DNA of 64,000 nucleotides from Metabacillus dongyingensis (GTDB lineage: Bacteria; Bacillota; Bacilli; Bacillales; Bacillaceae), in the NCBI RefSeq assembly GCF_019933155.2, contig NZ_CP082944.1:1056001-1120000 (forward strand), given 5' to 3'. The notes below the pieces were generated by a model that saw nothing but the letters and a program-made list of their open reading frames with translations, had not been told where the DNA came from and searched no databases. The translations under genes were made by a program, and so were the position numbers. This document shows positions 10,077 through 20,115 of this stretch, in pieces. Every line of letters begins with the position of its first letter. Position 1 is the first letter of the stretch.

Positions 10077-10973
10077 ATGTTTAAAACCAATCAAGTGAAA
10101 TTAGCTATTGCACCAATCGGCTGGACAAATGATGATATGCCTGAGCTTGGCGGGGAAGTGACATTCGAGCAATGTATTAGTGAAATGGCGCTATCCGGAT
10201 TTACAGGAAGTGAAGTGGGAAATAAATATCCGCGTGACACAAAGGTACTAAAAAAGGCATTGTCTTTACGCGGTTTAGAAATTGCCAGCGCATGGTTCAG
10301 CTCCTTTTTAACATCAAAACCATTTGAAGAAACTGCGGATGCGTTTAAAGAACACCGTGACTTTTTGTTTGAGATGGGTGCAAAAGTGATTGTGGTATCT
10401 GAACAAGGCAACAGCATCCAAGGACAAATGGAGACATCGCTGTTTGATCATAAGCCAGTCTTCACAGAAAACGAATGGATGCTGCTATTGGAAGGTTTGC
10501 ATCATCTTGGAGATCTCGCAGCGGAAAAAGGTATGAAAATTGTCTACCATCATCACATGGGTACTGGTATTCAGACGACAGAAGAAATTGCCCGGTTAAT
10601 GACTGGAACGGATCCTGCAAAGGTTTCGCTTCTTTACGATACAGGGCACCTTGTATTCTCAGGGGAAGACCATCTTGCCGTGTTAAACACCTATATGGAT
10701 CGCATTCATCATGTTCACTTAAAAGATGTCCGGGCCGATATTGTTAAAAAAGTGAGTGAAGAAAAGCTGAGCTTTTTACAGGCTGTCAAAGCTGGCGTAT
10801 TTACAGTGCCGGGAGATGGTTTAATCGACTTCAAGCCAGTGTTTGAAGCGTTGAGTGCAGCTGAATATAAAGGCTGGCTTGTCGTTGAGGCTGAGCAGGA
10901 CCCAGCAGTTGCCAATCCTTTTGAATATGCATTGAAAGCACGCCAGTATATTCGTGAAATGAGCGGGATTTAA
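10077..10973 (+). CDS. iolE: Inosose dehydratase
   Basis: A 298-residue xylose-isomerase-like TIM-barrel protein. Visible motifs are [13 protein letters not shown] near the N-terminus, a metal-site-like [10 protein letters not shown] near residue 158, [11 protein letters not shown] and HVHLKDVR. IolE dehydrates scyllo-inosose to the trihydroxycyclohexane-dione used by IolD. A G-rich RBS (GGGGGGGACAG) sits right before the ATG. It ends just ahead of a decayed gene fragment rather than directly before iolB. Confidence 0.94.
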   Translation: MFKTNQVKLAIAPIGWTNDDMPELGGEVTFEQCISEMALSGFTGSEVGNKYPRDTKVLKKALSLRGLEIASAWFSSFLTSKPFEETADAFKEHRDFLFEMGAKVIVVSEQGNSIQGQMETSLFDHKPVFTENEWMLLLEGLHHLGDLAAEKGMKIVYHHHMGTGIQTTEEIARLMTGTDPAKVSLLYDTGHLVFSGEDHLAVLNTYMDRIHHVHLKDVRADIVKKVSEEKLSFLQAVKAGVFTVPGDGLIDFKPVFEALSAAEYKGWLVVEAEQDPAVANPFEYALKARQYIREMSGI

Positions 10974-10988
10974 AGTTTTGAAAATGGA

Positions 10989-11192
10989 GGAAGTACGTTT
11001 GAAGCAGTCCACGCTTCATTTAACCATGTGATTGAATTGGCGAACGGGGAAGCACCTTTCCGTAATTACTTTACTTATCATAAATGCATGATAGAGGCGG
11101 CTGCTGAAAGTGTGAAGCGTCATATGCGCATGTTTCAGAGTACATGGCGTGCCCTAAATCGAAGGAGGAACTGTACATGTATGAAAAATTAG
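10989..11192 (+). pseudogene. Remnant of an unidentified gene between iolE and iolB
   Basis: There is an open frame of about 67 codons without a start codon. It includes the protein-like stretches FEAVHASFNHVIELANGE and NYFTYHKCMIEAAAESV. An RBS-like GGAGG follows iolE at 10986 but leads only to a 15-codon frame. The segment looks like the last 50-60 codons of a gene whose body has been deleted; its end overlaps the start of iolB in another frame. A C-terminus of a Gfo/Idh-type oxidoreductase is my best guess from the context, but I cannot name it with confidence. Confidence 0.5.
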
Positions 11193-11965
11193 ATGAACTA
11201 ACAGAAGGGTATACGGAAATGACAAAAGGCGACGGTAAACACAGCGATATGATGCAGGATATCGGTATTTATGCCATGCAGGCTGGTAAATCGGAAACAC
11301 TAAGCGACAGTATTCAAGAAACAGCGATACTGCTTCTTGAAGGTGCCGTTCAAATAGAATGGAGCGGGAAGACACAGGAAATGAAGCGTGATAGCGTTTT
11401 TGAAGAAGATCCTTGGTGTCTTCACGTTCCCAAAGGTGTAGATGTAACGATTACGGCGCTTTCAGCAAGCGAAGTGCTAGTTCAAAAAACAGACAATGAC
11501 CGTATATTTGAAGCGAAATTATATACGCCGAAGGATTGCAAGAGCACAGTTGCCGGAGAAGGCGTCTGGAACGGAACGGCAGAACGTGTCATCCGGACTA
11601 TTTTTGATTATAATAGTGCTCCTTATTCGAATCTTGTTATAGGAGAAGTCATTTCCTATCCAGGCCGATGGTCCAGCTATCCGCCTCACCATCATGCTCA
11701 GCCAGAAGTGTACTATTACCGTTTTGATAAACCTCAAGGCTTTGGATGTGCAATGGTCGGACCGGAAGCATACCGCGTTGAGCACAACAGTTTTATTACG
11801 ATTCCAGGTGACCTTGACCATCCTCAGGCTACTGCACCGGGATATGCTATGTATTTCTGCTGGATGATTCGCCATCTGGAAAACAGCCCATGGACAGAAC
11901 GAATCATGGAAGAGGAACATAAATGGCTGCTTGAGCCCGATGCAAAAATCTGGCCGGAAAAATAA
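11177..11965 (+). CDS. iolB: 5-deoxy-glucuronate isomerase
   Basis: A 262-residue cupin-type isomerase. ATG 11177 is chosen because AAGGAGGAA lies eight bases ahead; the upstream in-frame extension belongs to the remnant. The metal-binding cupin residues are seen in YPPHHHAQPEVYYYRFD near the C-terminal half and GDLDHPQATAPGYAMYF further on. IolB isomerises 5-deoxy-glucuronate to 2-deoxy-5-keto-gluconate, the substrate of IolC. It is the last iol gene here and is followed by a terminator. Confidence 0.94.
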   Translation: MYEKLDELTEGYTEMTKGDGKHSDMMQDIGIYAMQAGKSETLSDSIQETAILLLEGAVQIEWSGKTQEMKRDSVFEEDPWCLHVPKGVDVTITALSASEVLVQKTDNDRIFEAKLYTPKDCKSTVAGEGVWNGTAERVIRTIFDYNSAPYSNLVIGEVISYPGRWSSYPPHHHAQPEVYYYRFDKPQGFGCAMVGPEAYRVEHNSFITIPGDLDHPQATAPGYAMYFCWMIRHLENSPWTERIMEEEHKWLLEPDAKIWPEK

Positions 11966-11974
11966 ATACTCCCC

Positions 11975-12007
11975 GCCTGCATGCATTCGAAAAGCGTGCA
12001 GGTTTTT
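11975..12007 (+). terminator. Terminator after iolB
   Basis: CCTGCATGC pairs with GCGTGCAGG (one G-U) around an eight-base loop, followed by TTTTTC. It closes the iol transcript. Confidence 0.8.
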
Positions 12008-12094
12008 CTGACTTTTGACAGTAAAAAGACATATCAGCTTTAGCGCATGGAAGTTTCAAGGGATGGAATAGGGGAAGAAGGAAGGTGTTTTAGG

Positions 12095-13324
12095 GTGATC
12101 AAAGATAAAATGCGGCAGCCTCAGAATTTTCATATCGTTTTTCTCAGTATTGTTTTTTGCTTTTGGTTTTCGATGTATATTTATATCCCAACATTCAGTA
12201 TTTATTTGGATGTATTAGATATGGGATATTATGCCTCAGGAATAATCATGGGCAGCTATGGGATCATGCAAATAATCATCAGATTCCCATTAGGCATCGC
12301 GGCGGATAAATATAAAATCAGCAGCAAATTATTGGTGGCCTTCGGGTTTGCCGTTTCATTCATTAGCGCACTATTGCTGGCCTTGACGAATGACTTTATG
12401 CCAATCTTTTTCGGACGGTTTCTTGCGGGTGTTACAGCTGCCATGTGGGTAGTCCTGACCATTTGGTATAGTTCTTCTTTTGAAGAAAGCCGGTCACTAA
12501 AAGCAATGGGCATTTTACAATCAATGACTGTTGCCTCTCAATTGATCAGCATGGCAATCAGCAGCTGGATTGCTGATGTTCTGGGTTTTACAAGTTTATT
12601 CTGGATCGGTGGAATTTTTGCTTTAATCGGACTCTTCCTTGTCCTATCCCTGTCTAGTGCTGACACGGTGGAGGCAGAAGACAAAACAGGGGAAGGTAAA
12701 CAGGGTAAATCAATTGTCAAGCATGTGGTGAAAAATCGGAAATTGTGGTCACTAAGTCTTTTATCCCTCTTGTCCCACGCTGTTCTCTTTACAACTATTT
12801 TTGGTTTTTCATCCGTCTATTTTAATGAGCTGAATGATCATGCTGCTGCCATACTTCTGCTTGTCATCGCTTTTATGGTACCGCACGTCCTTGCTCCTGT
12901 TGTGCTTGCTTTGAAAAAAAGATCCTTCACTAACCCCTTTTTAATAATGTTCATTTGCTTTGTTATAGGAGCTTTATCCCTATTAATGATGGGAGGCACA
13001 AACAATTGGGCTGTTTACTGTTTTTTGCACACGATATTAGGTTTGTCCCTTGGTTTTATCTTTCCTGTTCTCTTGGACCAAGTCAGCAAAACAAACCATA
13101 AAGCGGGATCCAAAACGGCAATGGGATTCTATCAGTCCCTCTATTCAATCGGAATTGTGGCAGGACCGATAGCAGCAGGCTATATTGCCAGAGAAGTGGA
13201 CCTCAGGGGCGTCTTTATCATGTCGTCCATTTTGCTCTTCATTGGAGGTATGATATCTGCTGCAGAAAGTGCAACTTACCAGAAATCAAGAAAATATAAA
13301 AGGGAGCATCAAGTTTCAACATAA
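12095..13324 (+). CDS. MFS transporter, substrate unknown
   Basis: A roughly 410-residue major-facilitator protein with about twelve membrane segments. An upstream ATG at 12047 is in frame, but GTG 12095 behind GGAAGG gives a more usual N-terminus. The first half has the loop 2-3 region PLGIAADKYKISSK, a degenerate MFS signature. A hydrophilic loop near residues 200-220 (AEDKTGEGKQGKS) divides the halves. It lies 130 bp after iolB behind its own TTGACA-like -35 and ahead of comK. It could be an inositol exporter or importer or an unrelated drug transporter; nothing in the sequence decides this. Confidence 0.85.
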   Translation: MIKDKMRQPQNFHIVFLSIVFCFWFSMYIYIPTFSIYLDVLDMGYYASGIIMGSYGIMQIIIRFPLGIAADKYKISSKLLVAFGFAVSFISALLLALTNDFMPIFFGRFLAGVTAAMWVVLTIWYSSSFEESRSLKAMGILQSMTVASQLISMAISSWIADVLGFTSLFWIGGIFALIGLFLVLSLSSADTVEAEDKTGEGKQGKSIVKHVVKNRKLWSLSLLSLLSHAVLFTTIFGFSSVYFNELNDHAAAILLLVIAFMVPHVLAPVVLALKKRSFTNPFLIMFICFVIGALSLLMMGGTNNWAVYCFLHTILGLSLGFIFPVLLDQVSKTNHKAGSKTAMGFYQSLYSIGIVAGPIAAGYIAREVDLRGVFIMSSILLFIGGMISAAESATYQKSRKYKREHQVST

Positions 13325-13404
13325 TCTTGTATACCTCCATTTTTATTTCCTCATCTTGTTAAAATATTGTAAAATTGTAGAAAAAAGGGGGTGGATATGC
13401 TAGA

Positions 13405-13433
13405 TTAAAAATAGTTCTATACTCCTATATAAT
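13405..13433 (+). promoter_or_regulatory. Possible sigma-A promoter of comK
   Basis: TTAAAA, 17 bp and TATAAT lie 18 bp before the comK start codon. In B. subtilis comK is autoregulated through AT-rich AAAA/TTTT boxes. The leader here is AT-rich, but I see no convincing paired box. Confidence 0.4.
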
Positions 13434-13450
13434 TGAAGAGGTGAAAACTT

Positions 13451-14023
13451 TTGGGAAATGAGCAAGAAGAGTATTTAGATAATTACATAGCAAACCGATT
13501 TACGATGGCAATCTTGCCCGAGGTGCACAAGGGGAGGCTGTATTCAAGAGTAATTGAGGTAGAGAAAGAGCTGTTTGTGAAGCTCAGTCCTCAGGATATT
13601 GTAAACCGCAGCTGCTCATATTTCGGCTCAAGTTATGAAGGCCGCAAAGCCGGCACGAAAGATCTAATGGGGATTACACATAAACCTCCAATAGTCATTG
13701 ATCCGGGGAATTATATGTTTTTCTTTCCAACGTCTTCTTCTTCAAGAAGACAATGCGCATGGATTTCGCATGCACATATTCTTCAATATAAAGCAGCTGA
13801 TTTTGATAATACAGAAATCTTCTTCACAAATGGGAGCAGTGAGACGATTTCAGTATCTTCCACTTCTTTTGAAAATCAATTATACCGGACAGCCCAGCTG
13901 CGAACGATCATTACAGCCCGTATCGAGGAAGAGCATCGTAAAATGAATCTGCTGCTGTTTCCAAAGGAAAAGCAGACTAACCTCATCTACGAACAAATCA
14001 TTCGGGAGCTGAACAAGCACTAA
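13451..14023 (+). CDS. comK: Competence transcription factor ComK
   Basis: A 190-residue protein matching ComK in length and in its conserved core. Recognisable stretches are IVNRSCSYFGSSYEGRKAGT, ITHKPPIVIDP, CAWISHAHI and SFENQLYRTAQLRT. ComK activates the DNA-uptake genes and, in B. subtilis, its own gene. The start is TTG behind GAGGTGAAAAC. The DNA-binding core looks intact. It is convergent with yhjD, and the two coding regions abut with no gap. Confidence 0.96.
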   Translation: MGNEQEEYLDNYIANRFTMAILPEVHKGRLYSRVIEVEKELFVKLSPQDIVNRSCSYFGSSYEGRKAGTKDLMGITHKPPIVIDPGNYMFFFPTSSSSRRQCAWISHAHILQYKAADFDNTEIFFTNGSSETISVSSTSFENQLYRTAQLRTIITARIEEEHRKMNLLLFPKEKQTNLIYEQIIRELNKH

Positions 14024-14386
14024 TTACTTTTTTATGACTTTAAATAAATAATCCTCCATCAGTTCGCATACTTTATTGCGTATTCGGGGATTAAAATAAT
14101 TGTGCTGCTCCTCGTAGCCTTTAAAGATGAATGAATACATGGTAAATGCTTCATCTCTTTGTACCTGGCTGACTTTAATGCTGTTTTTTTTCAGTTCATG
14201 GCGTACGACTGTCAGATCCTTTTGTGCAAGCTTGAGTGATTCTTCCACGATGTTAAGATAGGGCTGTTTAAGCTTGAATGGACTTTGTTCAATGATAGAT
14301 AAGTCCCGGTTGAAAATGGAAATGGTCATCGGGAGGTAAATGGACATTTCAATTGCATCTCGAAGGTCTGAGGGAATTCTCGTCAT
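14024..14386 (-). CDS. yhjD: Conserved hypothetical protein, YhjD-like
   Basis: A 120-residue soluble protein with a leucine- and lysine-rich helical character and no signal peptide. The ATG at 14386 is favoured, with GCGAGG upstream. Its length and its place between comK and yhjE match B. subtilis YhjD, whose function I do not know. It converges on comK with adjacent stop codons and is divergent from yhjE. Confidence 0.75.
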   Translation of the reverse strand: MTRIPSDLRDAIEMSIYLPMTISIFNRDLSIIEQSPFKLKQPYLNIVEESLKLAQKDLTVVRHELKKNSIKVSQVQRDEAFTMYSFIFKGYEEQHNYFNPRIRNKVCELMEDYLFKVIKK

Positions 14387-14515
14387 CAAAAAAACCTCGC
14401 TTCAACATTATAAAAAGAACGTATGTTCGATTTTATTTTACTTTATCAGCTTATGAAATGCAAGACTGTTTTATGCATGCCCCACACCGCAATATACTCC
14501 TCTATGTTTAAAGTC

Positions 14516-14533
14516 TTTACACAAAAGTGTAAA
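14516..14533. promoter_or_regulatory. Palindrome in the yhjD-yhjE intergenic region
   Basis: TTTACAC and GTGTAAA are perfect seven-base arms around AAAA, located 37 bp before yhjE and overlapping a possible TTTACA -35. It could be an operator. The rest of the 183-bp gap shows nothing clear. Confidence 0.4.
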
Positions 14534-14569
14534 ATAATAGCATAGATAAAGATATAAGGAGCTTACCGC

Positions 14570-15187
14570 ATGGAACTCGAGGCGTTTCTGGATTATTTTA
14601 CAATGGAAAGAATGATGGAGTTTTTCAAAGATTACCGTTCGTTTGGCCCGCTGCTCGGCATAGGCCTGCCTTTGCTTGAAGCATTTCTGCCGTTTTTGCC
14701 GTTAGTGGTTTTTGTTGTAGCCAATGCCAATTCGTTTGGTCTGTGGTTTGGTTTTATTTATTCTTGGATTGGCAGCTGTCTTGGGGCAATCATCTTGTTT
14801 TTGATCATACGTAAATACGGACAAGAGAGATTCTTCAGAATTTTCAGCCGGAACGCATCTGTGCAGAGAATGATGGGGTGGCTTGAGAGGCACGGGTTTG
14901 GTCCTTTGTTTTTACTGCTTTGCTTCCCGTTTACGCCTTCTGCAGCAGTTAATATCGTAGCAGGACTGTCCAAGGTGAGTATTTGGCAATTCAGTTTGGC
15001 TGTGCTGTCCGGAAAGTTTGTGATGATCTTTTTGATCAGTTTCATCGGCTACGATTTGCGGGCTATGATTACGCAGCCTGAAAGAACGGTCATTGCCGCT
15101 GTTGTGATTTTTTTATTGTGGTTGATCGGCAAGCAGCTCGAAAAGCGCATGAATGTTAAAATGCTTGAGAAGAAAAGAGATCATTAA
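14570..15187 (+). CDS. yhjE: TVP38/TMEM64 (DedA-like) membrane protein
   Basis: A 205-residue membrane protein of the SNARE-associated/VTT family, with about five hydrophobic segments. The family region is seen in PLVVFVVANANSFGLWFGFIYSWIG and in FGPLFLLLCFPFTPSAAVNI, with its conserved Phe-Pro-x-Thr-Pro loop. Related proteins handle lipids across the membrane. RBS AAGGAGC precedes the ATG. It is followed by sipV after 18 bp, as in B. subtilis, so co-transcription is likely. Confidence 0.88.
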   Translation: MELEAFLDYFTMERMMEFFKDYRSFGPLLGIGLPLLEAFLPFLPLVVFVVANANSFGLWFGFIYSWIGSCLGAIILFLIIRKYGQERFFRIFSRNASVQRMMGWLERHGFGPLFLLLCFPFTPSAAVNIVAGLSKVSIWQFSLAVLSGKFVMIFLISFIGYDLRAMITQPERTVIAAVVIFLLWLIGKQLEKRMNVKMLEKKRDH

Positions 15188-15205
15188 ATTTACGGGGGAG
15201 TTAAG

Positions 15206-15709
15206 ATGAGAAAAAGATACTGGTTTTTTTCAACTGTCATCACATTCTTGCTCATTATTACCATGAAAAATCTCGTTTTCGTTGATTACAAGGTAGAGGG
15301 TGTTTCCATGCAGCCCACTTTAACAGCCGGACATCTGCTGTCCATAAATAAGGTAAATCACCGCCTGTTTGATTTCAAGCGTTTTGATATCGTTGTGTTT
15401 AAAGCACCAGGCGGAGAAGATGCTTATATCAAAAGAGTGATCGGTTTGCCCGGGGATGAACTCGCATATAAAAACGATAAGCTGTTCGTGAATGGCAAAG
15501 CTATGGAAGAACCCTATTTGAAATCGCAGAAAAAAGGGACTCCTTTCGGCAGATTAACAGGGAACTTTACATTAAAAGATATCACCGGAAGAAAAACAAT
15601 TCCTGAAGGCTATCTTTTTGTTTTGGGGGATAATCGTCTCGTAAGCCGTGACAGCCGCCAATTCGGATTGATCAGCCAGGATGATGTGATCGGGAAAGTG
15701 AAAGAGTGA
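15206..15709 (+). CDS. sipV: Signal peptidase I
   Basis: A 167-residue type I signal peptidase with one N-terminal membrane helix (WFFSTVITFLLIITM). The catalytic serine lies in VEGVSMQPTL and the lysine in AYIKRVIGLPGD. The C-terminal box GDNRLVSRDSRQFG is also present, close to the usual GDNR-SxDSR pattern. It removes signal peptides from exported proteins at the outer face of the membrane. The short length and position after yhjE match SipV. RBS GGGGGAG. Confidence 0.93.
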   Translation: MRKRYWFFSTVITFLLIITMKNLVFVDYKVEGVSMQPTLTAGHLLSINKVNHRLFDFKRFDIVVFKAPGGEDAYIKRVIGLPGDELAYKNDKLFVNGKAMEEPYLKSQKKGTPFGRLTGNFTLKDITGRKTIPEGYLFVLGDNRLVSRDSRQFGLISQDDVIGKVKE

Positions 15710-15711
15710 AC

Positions 15712-16214
15712 TTATTTTCTGATTGTAAAAAGAACGGCTATGCTGTAAAAGACTGAGAATAAAAACAGAATTTCATGAAAAGAGAAGATGCCTGCAATTA
15801 TAGGGCCTAAGCTTGCACCGGCTAAAAGCAGAAATGAATAGAGGGATACGGCAGCTGCCCTGCCACGGCCTCCGTATTCGCCGGTAAGTGAAATGACTGC
15901 GGGTATACAAACAGAAAGCGATGCCGTGTATAAGACAGAAAATCCGGCTGACATGTAAAGGTTCGGGCGTGAAAATGTAAAGATAAATGAAAGGATCATT
16001 CCAATCATTGCATACCTGACAATAGTCAGTTTCCCGTATTTTATAATCAGCTTAACACTGATGAGCGAGAAGAATACCCCGGTTAATCCTGCTGCTTTGC
16101 TCCAAAACAAAACCTCATTTGAAACAGTTCCTCATGATTATCGGAATAAGCATATAAATGCTGCTTGCGACCATAATGGCGGTGAGTAAAAAAAGAATGA
16201 AAGCAGATTGATTC
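15712..16214 (-). pseudogene. Decayed MFS transporter
   Basis: The C-terminal third of an MFS permease is open for about 132 codons (15712-16110), with AAGLTGVFFSLISV and GEYGGRGRAAAVSLYSF as recognisable parts. In another frame upstream, a 32-codon piece (SAFILFLLTAIMVASSIYML) matches the first helix of such a protein and ends in TGA. The segment between helix 1 and about helix 7 is missing, so a large internal deletion has fused the ends out of frame. It sits next to sipV; B. subtilis has an MFS gene, yhjO, in the same interval, but equivalence is inferred. Confidence 0.75.
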
Positions 16215-16340
16215 TATTCCCTTTTCTGCCTTCGTTAACCTCCTGTTTCTGCAAAACTTGGCAAATGTGCGGGAATGGTATTCCCATGTCTTTTCAAGTA
16301 AAATAGAGGGAGAGAATACGACTGAAATAGATGAAAAAAT

Positions 16341-16366
16341 AAAAAGGCATAATGGTATGCCTTTTT
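16341..16366. terminator. Bidirectional hairpin terminator
   Basis: AAAAAGGCATA and TATGCCTTTTT are perfect 11-base arms with an ATGG loop, ending in a T run on both strands. It lies in the 390-bp gene-free stretch between the MFS remnant and addB. The rest of that stretch holds the repeat described at 16471 and a stray copy of its end (AGCGCTTGCGCTTTTT) at 16421. Confidence 0.75.
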
Positions 16367-16470
16367 ATTCTTTAAAGATAAGAAAAGATAAAAGGCTAAA
16401 GACCCAGAGTAAGGTCAAAGCGCTTGCGCTTTTTATAGGAAACGATAAAATTTTGATCAATGATGGCAAG

Positions 16471-16584
16471 CGGAAGCGCCTGACTCCCCGCTCAGAAAGG
16501 CTCCGCCAAAAAACGTCCAGCCCGGACTTTTCCGTCGGTTCCTTATCTGCAAGCTGGAGCTGAATAAGGCGCTTGCGCTTTTCT
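16471..16584 (+). repeat. Interspersed GC-rich repeat, copy 1, in the addB leader
   Basis: A segment of about 115 bp begins CGGAAGCGCC and ends GGCGCTTGCGCTTTTC, so its ends are inverted. It contains a GTCCAGCCCGGACTTTTC block that is closely matched in the copy at 23971 (ATCCAGGACTTTTC). I recall similar elements ending GGCGCTTGCGCTTTTC in many Bacillaceae intergenic regions. It ends 19 bp before addB, so it would be part of the addB leader. Confidence 0.7.
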
Positions 16585-16602
16585 AAGAGAGGGGTCCTGA
16601 AT

Positions 16603-19600
16603 GTGGGAGTAAGATTTGTTTTAGGGAGATCTGGAAGCGGGAAAACACACCGGCTGTTAAATGAAATCCGCATGGATCTTTTTGATCAGCCGGAGGGAGA
16701 CCCAATCGTTTATTTGGTGCCGGATCAAATGACGTTTGGCATTGAATATGAGCTGATTAAGACGCCTGATTTAGGCGGGATGATGCGGGCTCAAATATTC
16801 AGCTTCAGCCGTCTGGCCTGGAGGATTCTGCAGGAAACCGGAGGAATCAGCCGTTATCATATTTCTGGCACAGGGATTCAAATGATGCTCCGGAAGCTTG
16901 TAGAACAGCATAAGCAGGAGTTTAAAATTTTTGCAAAAGCAAGCAGCAAAAGCGGATTTATCGAACATATTGAGTCGATGATTACAGAACTGAAGCGCTA
17001 TTGCCTCACGCCGCAGGATATGGAAGAGAAGCTCGAGAGGATGTCAGTAAATGCCACCCGTCAGGAAAAGGCGCTTGCTGATAAGCTTCATGATGTTATC
17101 CTCCTTTATAAACAGCTTGAGATTGAACTAAGCGGAACGTATGTTGATTCAGAGGATTATCTCAAGCTTTTGGCAGAGAAAATTGCTGAATCATCTTATA
17201 TTCGAAGTGCTGATATTTATATAGATGGATTTCACAGCTTTACACCGCAGGAGTATGAAGTAATCAAGGCAATTATGAATCATGCGAAAAGCGTAACCAT
17301 TGCACTTACAGCGGACAAGCCGTTTCATGAGCATCTGCCGCATGAGCTGCATTTATTCAGAATGACGGGAATGACCTATCATAAGCTCTCAATGCTTGCT
17401 GAGGAATCAAAGATGGATGTGGATGAGGTGCTCGTATTAAACGAGATGCCGAGATTTATAGAACGTCCGTCTCTTGCCCATCTTGAACGATATCTTGAGT
17501 CAAGACCATTAAAGCCGTACGAAGGAGAAACAAACGCGGTGATTGCCCAGGCCGCGTCCCGCCGCTCAGAAATAGAAGGGATAGCCAGAAAAATCCGCGG
17601 TTTTGTTATGAATGAAAGGTACCGCTATAAAGATCTTGCCGTTTTAATTCGGAATATCGGCGACTATCAGGACTTAATTGAACAAGTGTTCAGAGATTAT
17701 GAGATTCCATTTTTTATCGATCAAAAGCGTTCCATGCTGAATCACCCTGTCATTGAACTGATCAGATCCGCCCTGGAAGTCTTAAATGGCAACTGGCGCT
17801 ATGAAGCTGTGTTCCGCTGCATTAAAACAGAACTCCTTCTTCCTCTTGATGCCGACAAGCAGGATATGCGGGAAAAAATGGATCAGTTTGAAAACTACGT
17901 GCTTTCATATGGGATTCAGGGCAGCAAATGGACGAAGGAAGAACGCTTTGTTTACCGCAGATACTATTCTCTGGACGATGAGTATGTCAGAACAGATGAA
18001 GAAAATGAAATGGAAGAAATGATCAATCAGCTAAGGGATCTGGTTGTCCGTCCGCTCCGCGGACTCGCTCAAAGAATGAAAGGTGCTAAAAACGGCATCG
18101 GCATGGCTGAGGCTCTGTACCTGTTTCTTGAAGATCTGGATATCCCGCTTAAGCTTGAGCAGCTGAGAGTGGAAGCTGAGGAAGCGGGAAGACTGATCGA
18201 GGCAAGAGAACATGCACAAGTATGGAGTGCTGTAACAGGAATGCTTGATGAGTTTGCTGAGATGATGAATGAGCATTCCCTTTCCCGCAAGCTATTTTCG
18301 GAAATGATTGAAACGGGTCTTGAAGCAATGAAGTTTGCGCTGGTTCCGCCGGCAATTGATCAGGTTGTCATCGCAAGCTTAGAACGCTCAAGGCTGCTTA
18401 ACGTAAAAATTTCATTTGTTGTTGGTGCGAACGATGGTGTCCTTCCTGCCAGACCGATGGAAAAAGGCGTGCTGACAGAGGAAGACCGGATGTCCCTCCA
18501 CCATCAGGGGATTGAGCTTGCGCCAACTGCGCGCGAGCAGCTTTTAGATGAGAGTTTTATTATTTATTTAGCATTGGCTGGCGCATCCCATGAGCTGTAT
18601 ATCTCCTATCCTCTTGCAGATGAAGAGGGAAAAGCTTTGCTGCCTTCTATGATCATAAAAAGGTTAAGAGATTTATTTCCGGACATTCAAACGGAAATCT
18701 TTATAAATGAGCCTGAGGAGCTGCCTGAAGAGGAGCAGCTGTCCTTCATTGTGAATGAAGATGTTACGATATCTTATTTGACATCCCAGCTTCAAGCCTG
18801 GAAACGAAGCTATCCAATCAGCTCCATCTGGTGGGATACGTATACGTATTTTACCAAGCATGAACAAAAAGAAACGTTATCAAAAGTGGTGGGAAGCCTG
18901 TTTTACCGAAACGAGGCAGAAACGCTGCAATCAGACATCAGCAGAGAGCTGTACGGCGAGCACATTCAAGGCAGTGTTTCGCGGATGGAAATGTTTAAGG
19001 CCTGTGCGTTTTCCCATTATGCTACACACGGACTAAAGCTGAAGGAACGGCAATATTTCCGCTTGGAGGCACCGGATATCGGTCAAATGTTTCACTCAGC
19101 TTTAAAGCTGATTTCAGATCGCATGCAGCAATTAAAGCTTGATTGGAAGGATTTATCGAAAGACCAGTGTGCCCGTCTTTCCCATGATGCAGTTGAAACG
19201 CTGGCTCCAAGGCTTCAAAGGGAAATTCTATTAAGCTCAAACCGTCATCACTATTTAAAAAGAAAGCTTGTCAGTATTATAACGAGAGCATCGTCTATCT
19301 TAAGCGAGCATGCGAAGGCAAGCGGATTTGCGCCGGCCGGTCTTGAGCTCGGTTTTGGCAAAGGCGGTCCGCTGCCTCCAATCCGTTTTCAGCTGGAAAA
19401 TGGATGCACGATGGAATTGATCGGAAGGATTGACCGCGTGGATAAGGCGGAAAGCTCAAAAGGGGTTCTTCTCCGAATCGTTGATTTTAAATCAAGCGAT
19501 AAAGCTCTGAATCTAGCAGAAGTGTATTACGGACTGGCCCTGCAAATGCTGACGTATTTAGATGTGATTATTACACACTCTAAAAGCTGGCTTGGAGTGG

Positions 19601-20115
19601 AAGCGACTCCTGCAGGCGTGCTATATTTCCATGTGCATGATCCGATGATTCAGACTGCATCTCAGCTGCCTCAGGATAAAATTGAAGAGGAGATTTTCAA
19701 GAAGTTCAAAATGAAGGGGCTGCTCCTTGGAGATGAGGAAGCTGTACGGTTAATGGATCAGACATTAGACAGCGGTCTTTCGAAAATTGTATCTGCCGGC
19801 CTTAAAAAGGATGGCGGCTTCAGGTCTGACTCTGCGATTGCAAGCGAAGGCGAATTTGATTTGCTCCGAGGACATGTGCGCTCCATTTTCCAAAGCATAG
19901 GAACCGATATTACAAACGGAGTTGTTGACATCGCTCCATACAAAATGAAGGAGAAAGTGCCATGCACGTTTTGCTCCTTTAAGTCAGTCTGTCAATTTGA
20001 TCAATCATTGGCGGAAAATCAATACCGCATGCTGAAGGATGACAAAAATGATGTTATTCTCACCAGATTGCGGAACGAAGCAGGGGGGGAAGAGAATGAT
20101 ACCGAAACCAAGTGA
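16603..20115 (+). CDS. addB: ATP-dependent helicase/deoxyribonuclease subunit B
   Basis: A 1170-residue AddB protein starting at GTG 16603 behind GAGAGGGG; this gives the family N-terminus [15 protein letters not shown], with a Walker A. The C-terminal RecB-like nuclease domain has [29 protein letters not shown], holding the catalytic Asp and Lys. The Fe-S cysteines appear as one distant Cys ([13 protein letters not shown]) and [10 protein letters not shown] near the end. With AddA it processes double-strand breaks to Chi-regulated 3' overhangs for RecA. It overlaps addA by 20 bp. Confidence 0.97.
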   Translation: MGVRFVLGRSGSGKTHRLLNEIRMDLFDQPEGDPIVYLVPDQMTFGIEYELIKTPDLGGMMRAQIFSFSRLAWRILQETGGISRYHISGTGIQMMLRKLVEQHKQEFKIFAKASSKSGFIEHIESMITELKRYCLTPQDMEEKLERMSVNATRQEKALADKLHDVILLYKQLEIELSGTYVDSEDYLKLLAEKIAESSYIRSADIYIDGFHSFTPQEYEVIKAIMNHAKSVTIALTADKPFHEHLPHELHLFRMTGMTYHKLSMLAEESKMDVDEVLVLNEMPRFIERPSLAHLERYLESRPLKPYEGETNAVIAQAASRRSEIEGIARKIRGFVMNERYRYKDLAVLIRNIGDYQDLIEQVFRDYEIPFFIDQKRSMLNHPVIELIRSALEVLNGNWRYEAVFRCIKTELLLPLDADKQDMREKMDQFENYVLSYGIQGSKWTKEERFVYRRYYSLDDEYVRTDEENEMEEMINQLRDLVVRPLRGLAQRMKGAKNGIGMAEALYLFLEDLDIPLKLEQLRVEAEEAGRLIEAREHAQVWSAVTGMLDEFAEMMNEHSLSRKLFSEMIETGLEAMKFALVPPAIDQVVIASLERSRLLNVKISFVVGANDGVLPARPMEKGVLTEEDRMSLHHQGIELAPTAREQLLDESFIIYLALAGASHELYISYPLADEEGKALLPSMIIKRLRDLFPDIQTEIFINEPEELPEEEQLSFIVNEDVTISYLTSQLQAWKRSYPISSIWWDTYTYFTKHEQKETLSKVVGSLFYRNEAETLQSDISRELYGEHIQGSVSRMEMFKACAFSHYATHGLKLKERQYFRLEAPDIGQMFHSALKLISDRMQQLKLDWKDLSKDQCARLSHDAVETLAPRLQREILLSSNRHHYLKRKLVSIITRASSILSEHAKASGFAPAGLELGFGKGGPLPPIRFQLENGCTMELIGRIDRVDKAESSKGVLLRIVDFKSSDKALNLAEVYYGLALQMLTYLDVIITHSKSWLGVEATPAGVLYFHVHDPMIQTASQLPQDKIEEEIFKKFKMKGLLLGDEEAVRLMDQTLDSGLSKIVSAGLKKDGGFRSDSAIASEGEFDLLRGHVRSIFQSIGTDITNGVVDIAPYKMKEKVPCTFCSFKSVCQFDQSLAENQYRMLKDDKNDVILTRLRNEAGGEENDTETK

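Noticed and set aside
16258..16563. Plus-strand 101-codon frame upstream of addB
   Set aside because: It runs through a bidirectional terminator hairpin and the interspersed repeat, has no RBS and shows no protein-like pattern.
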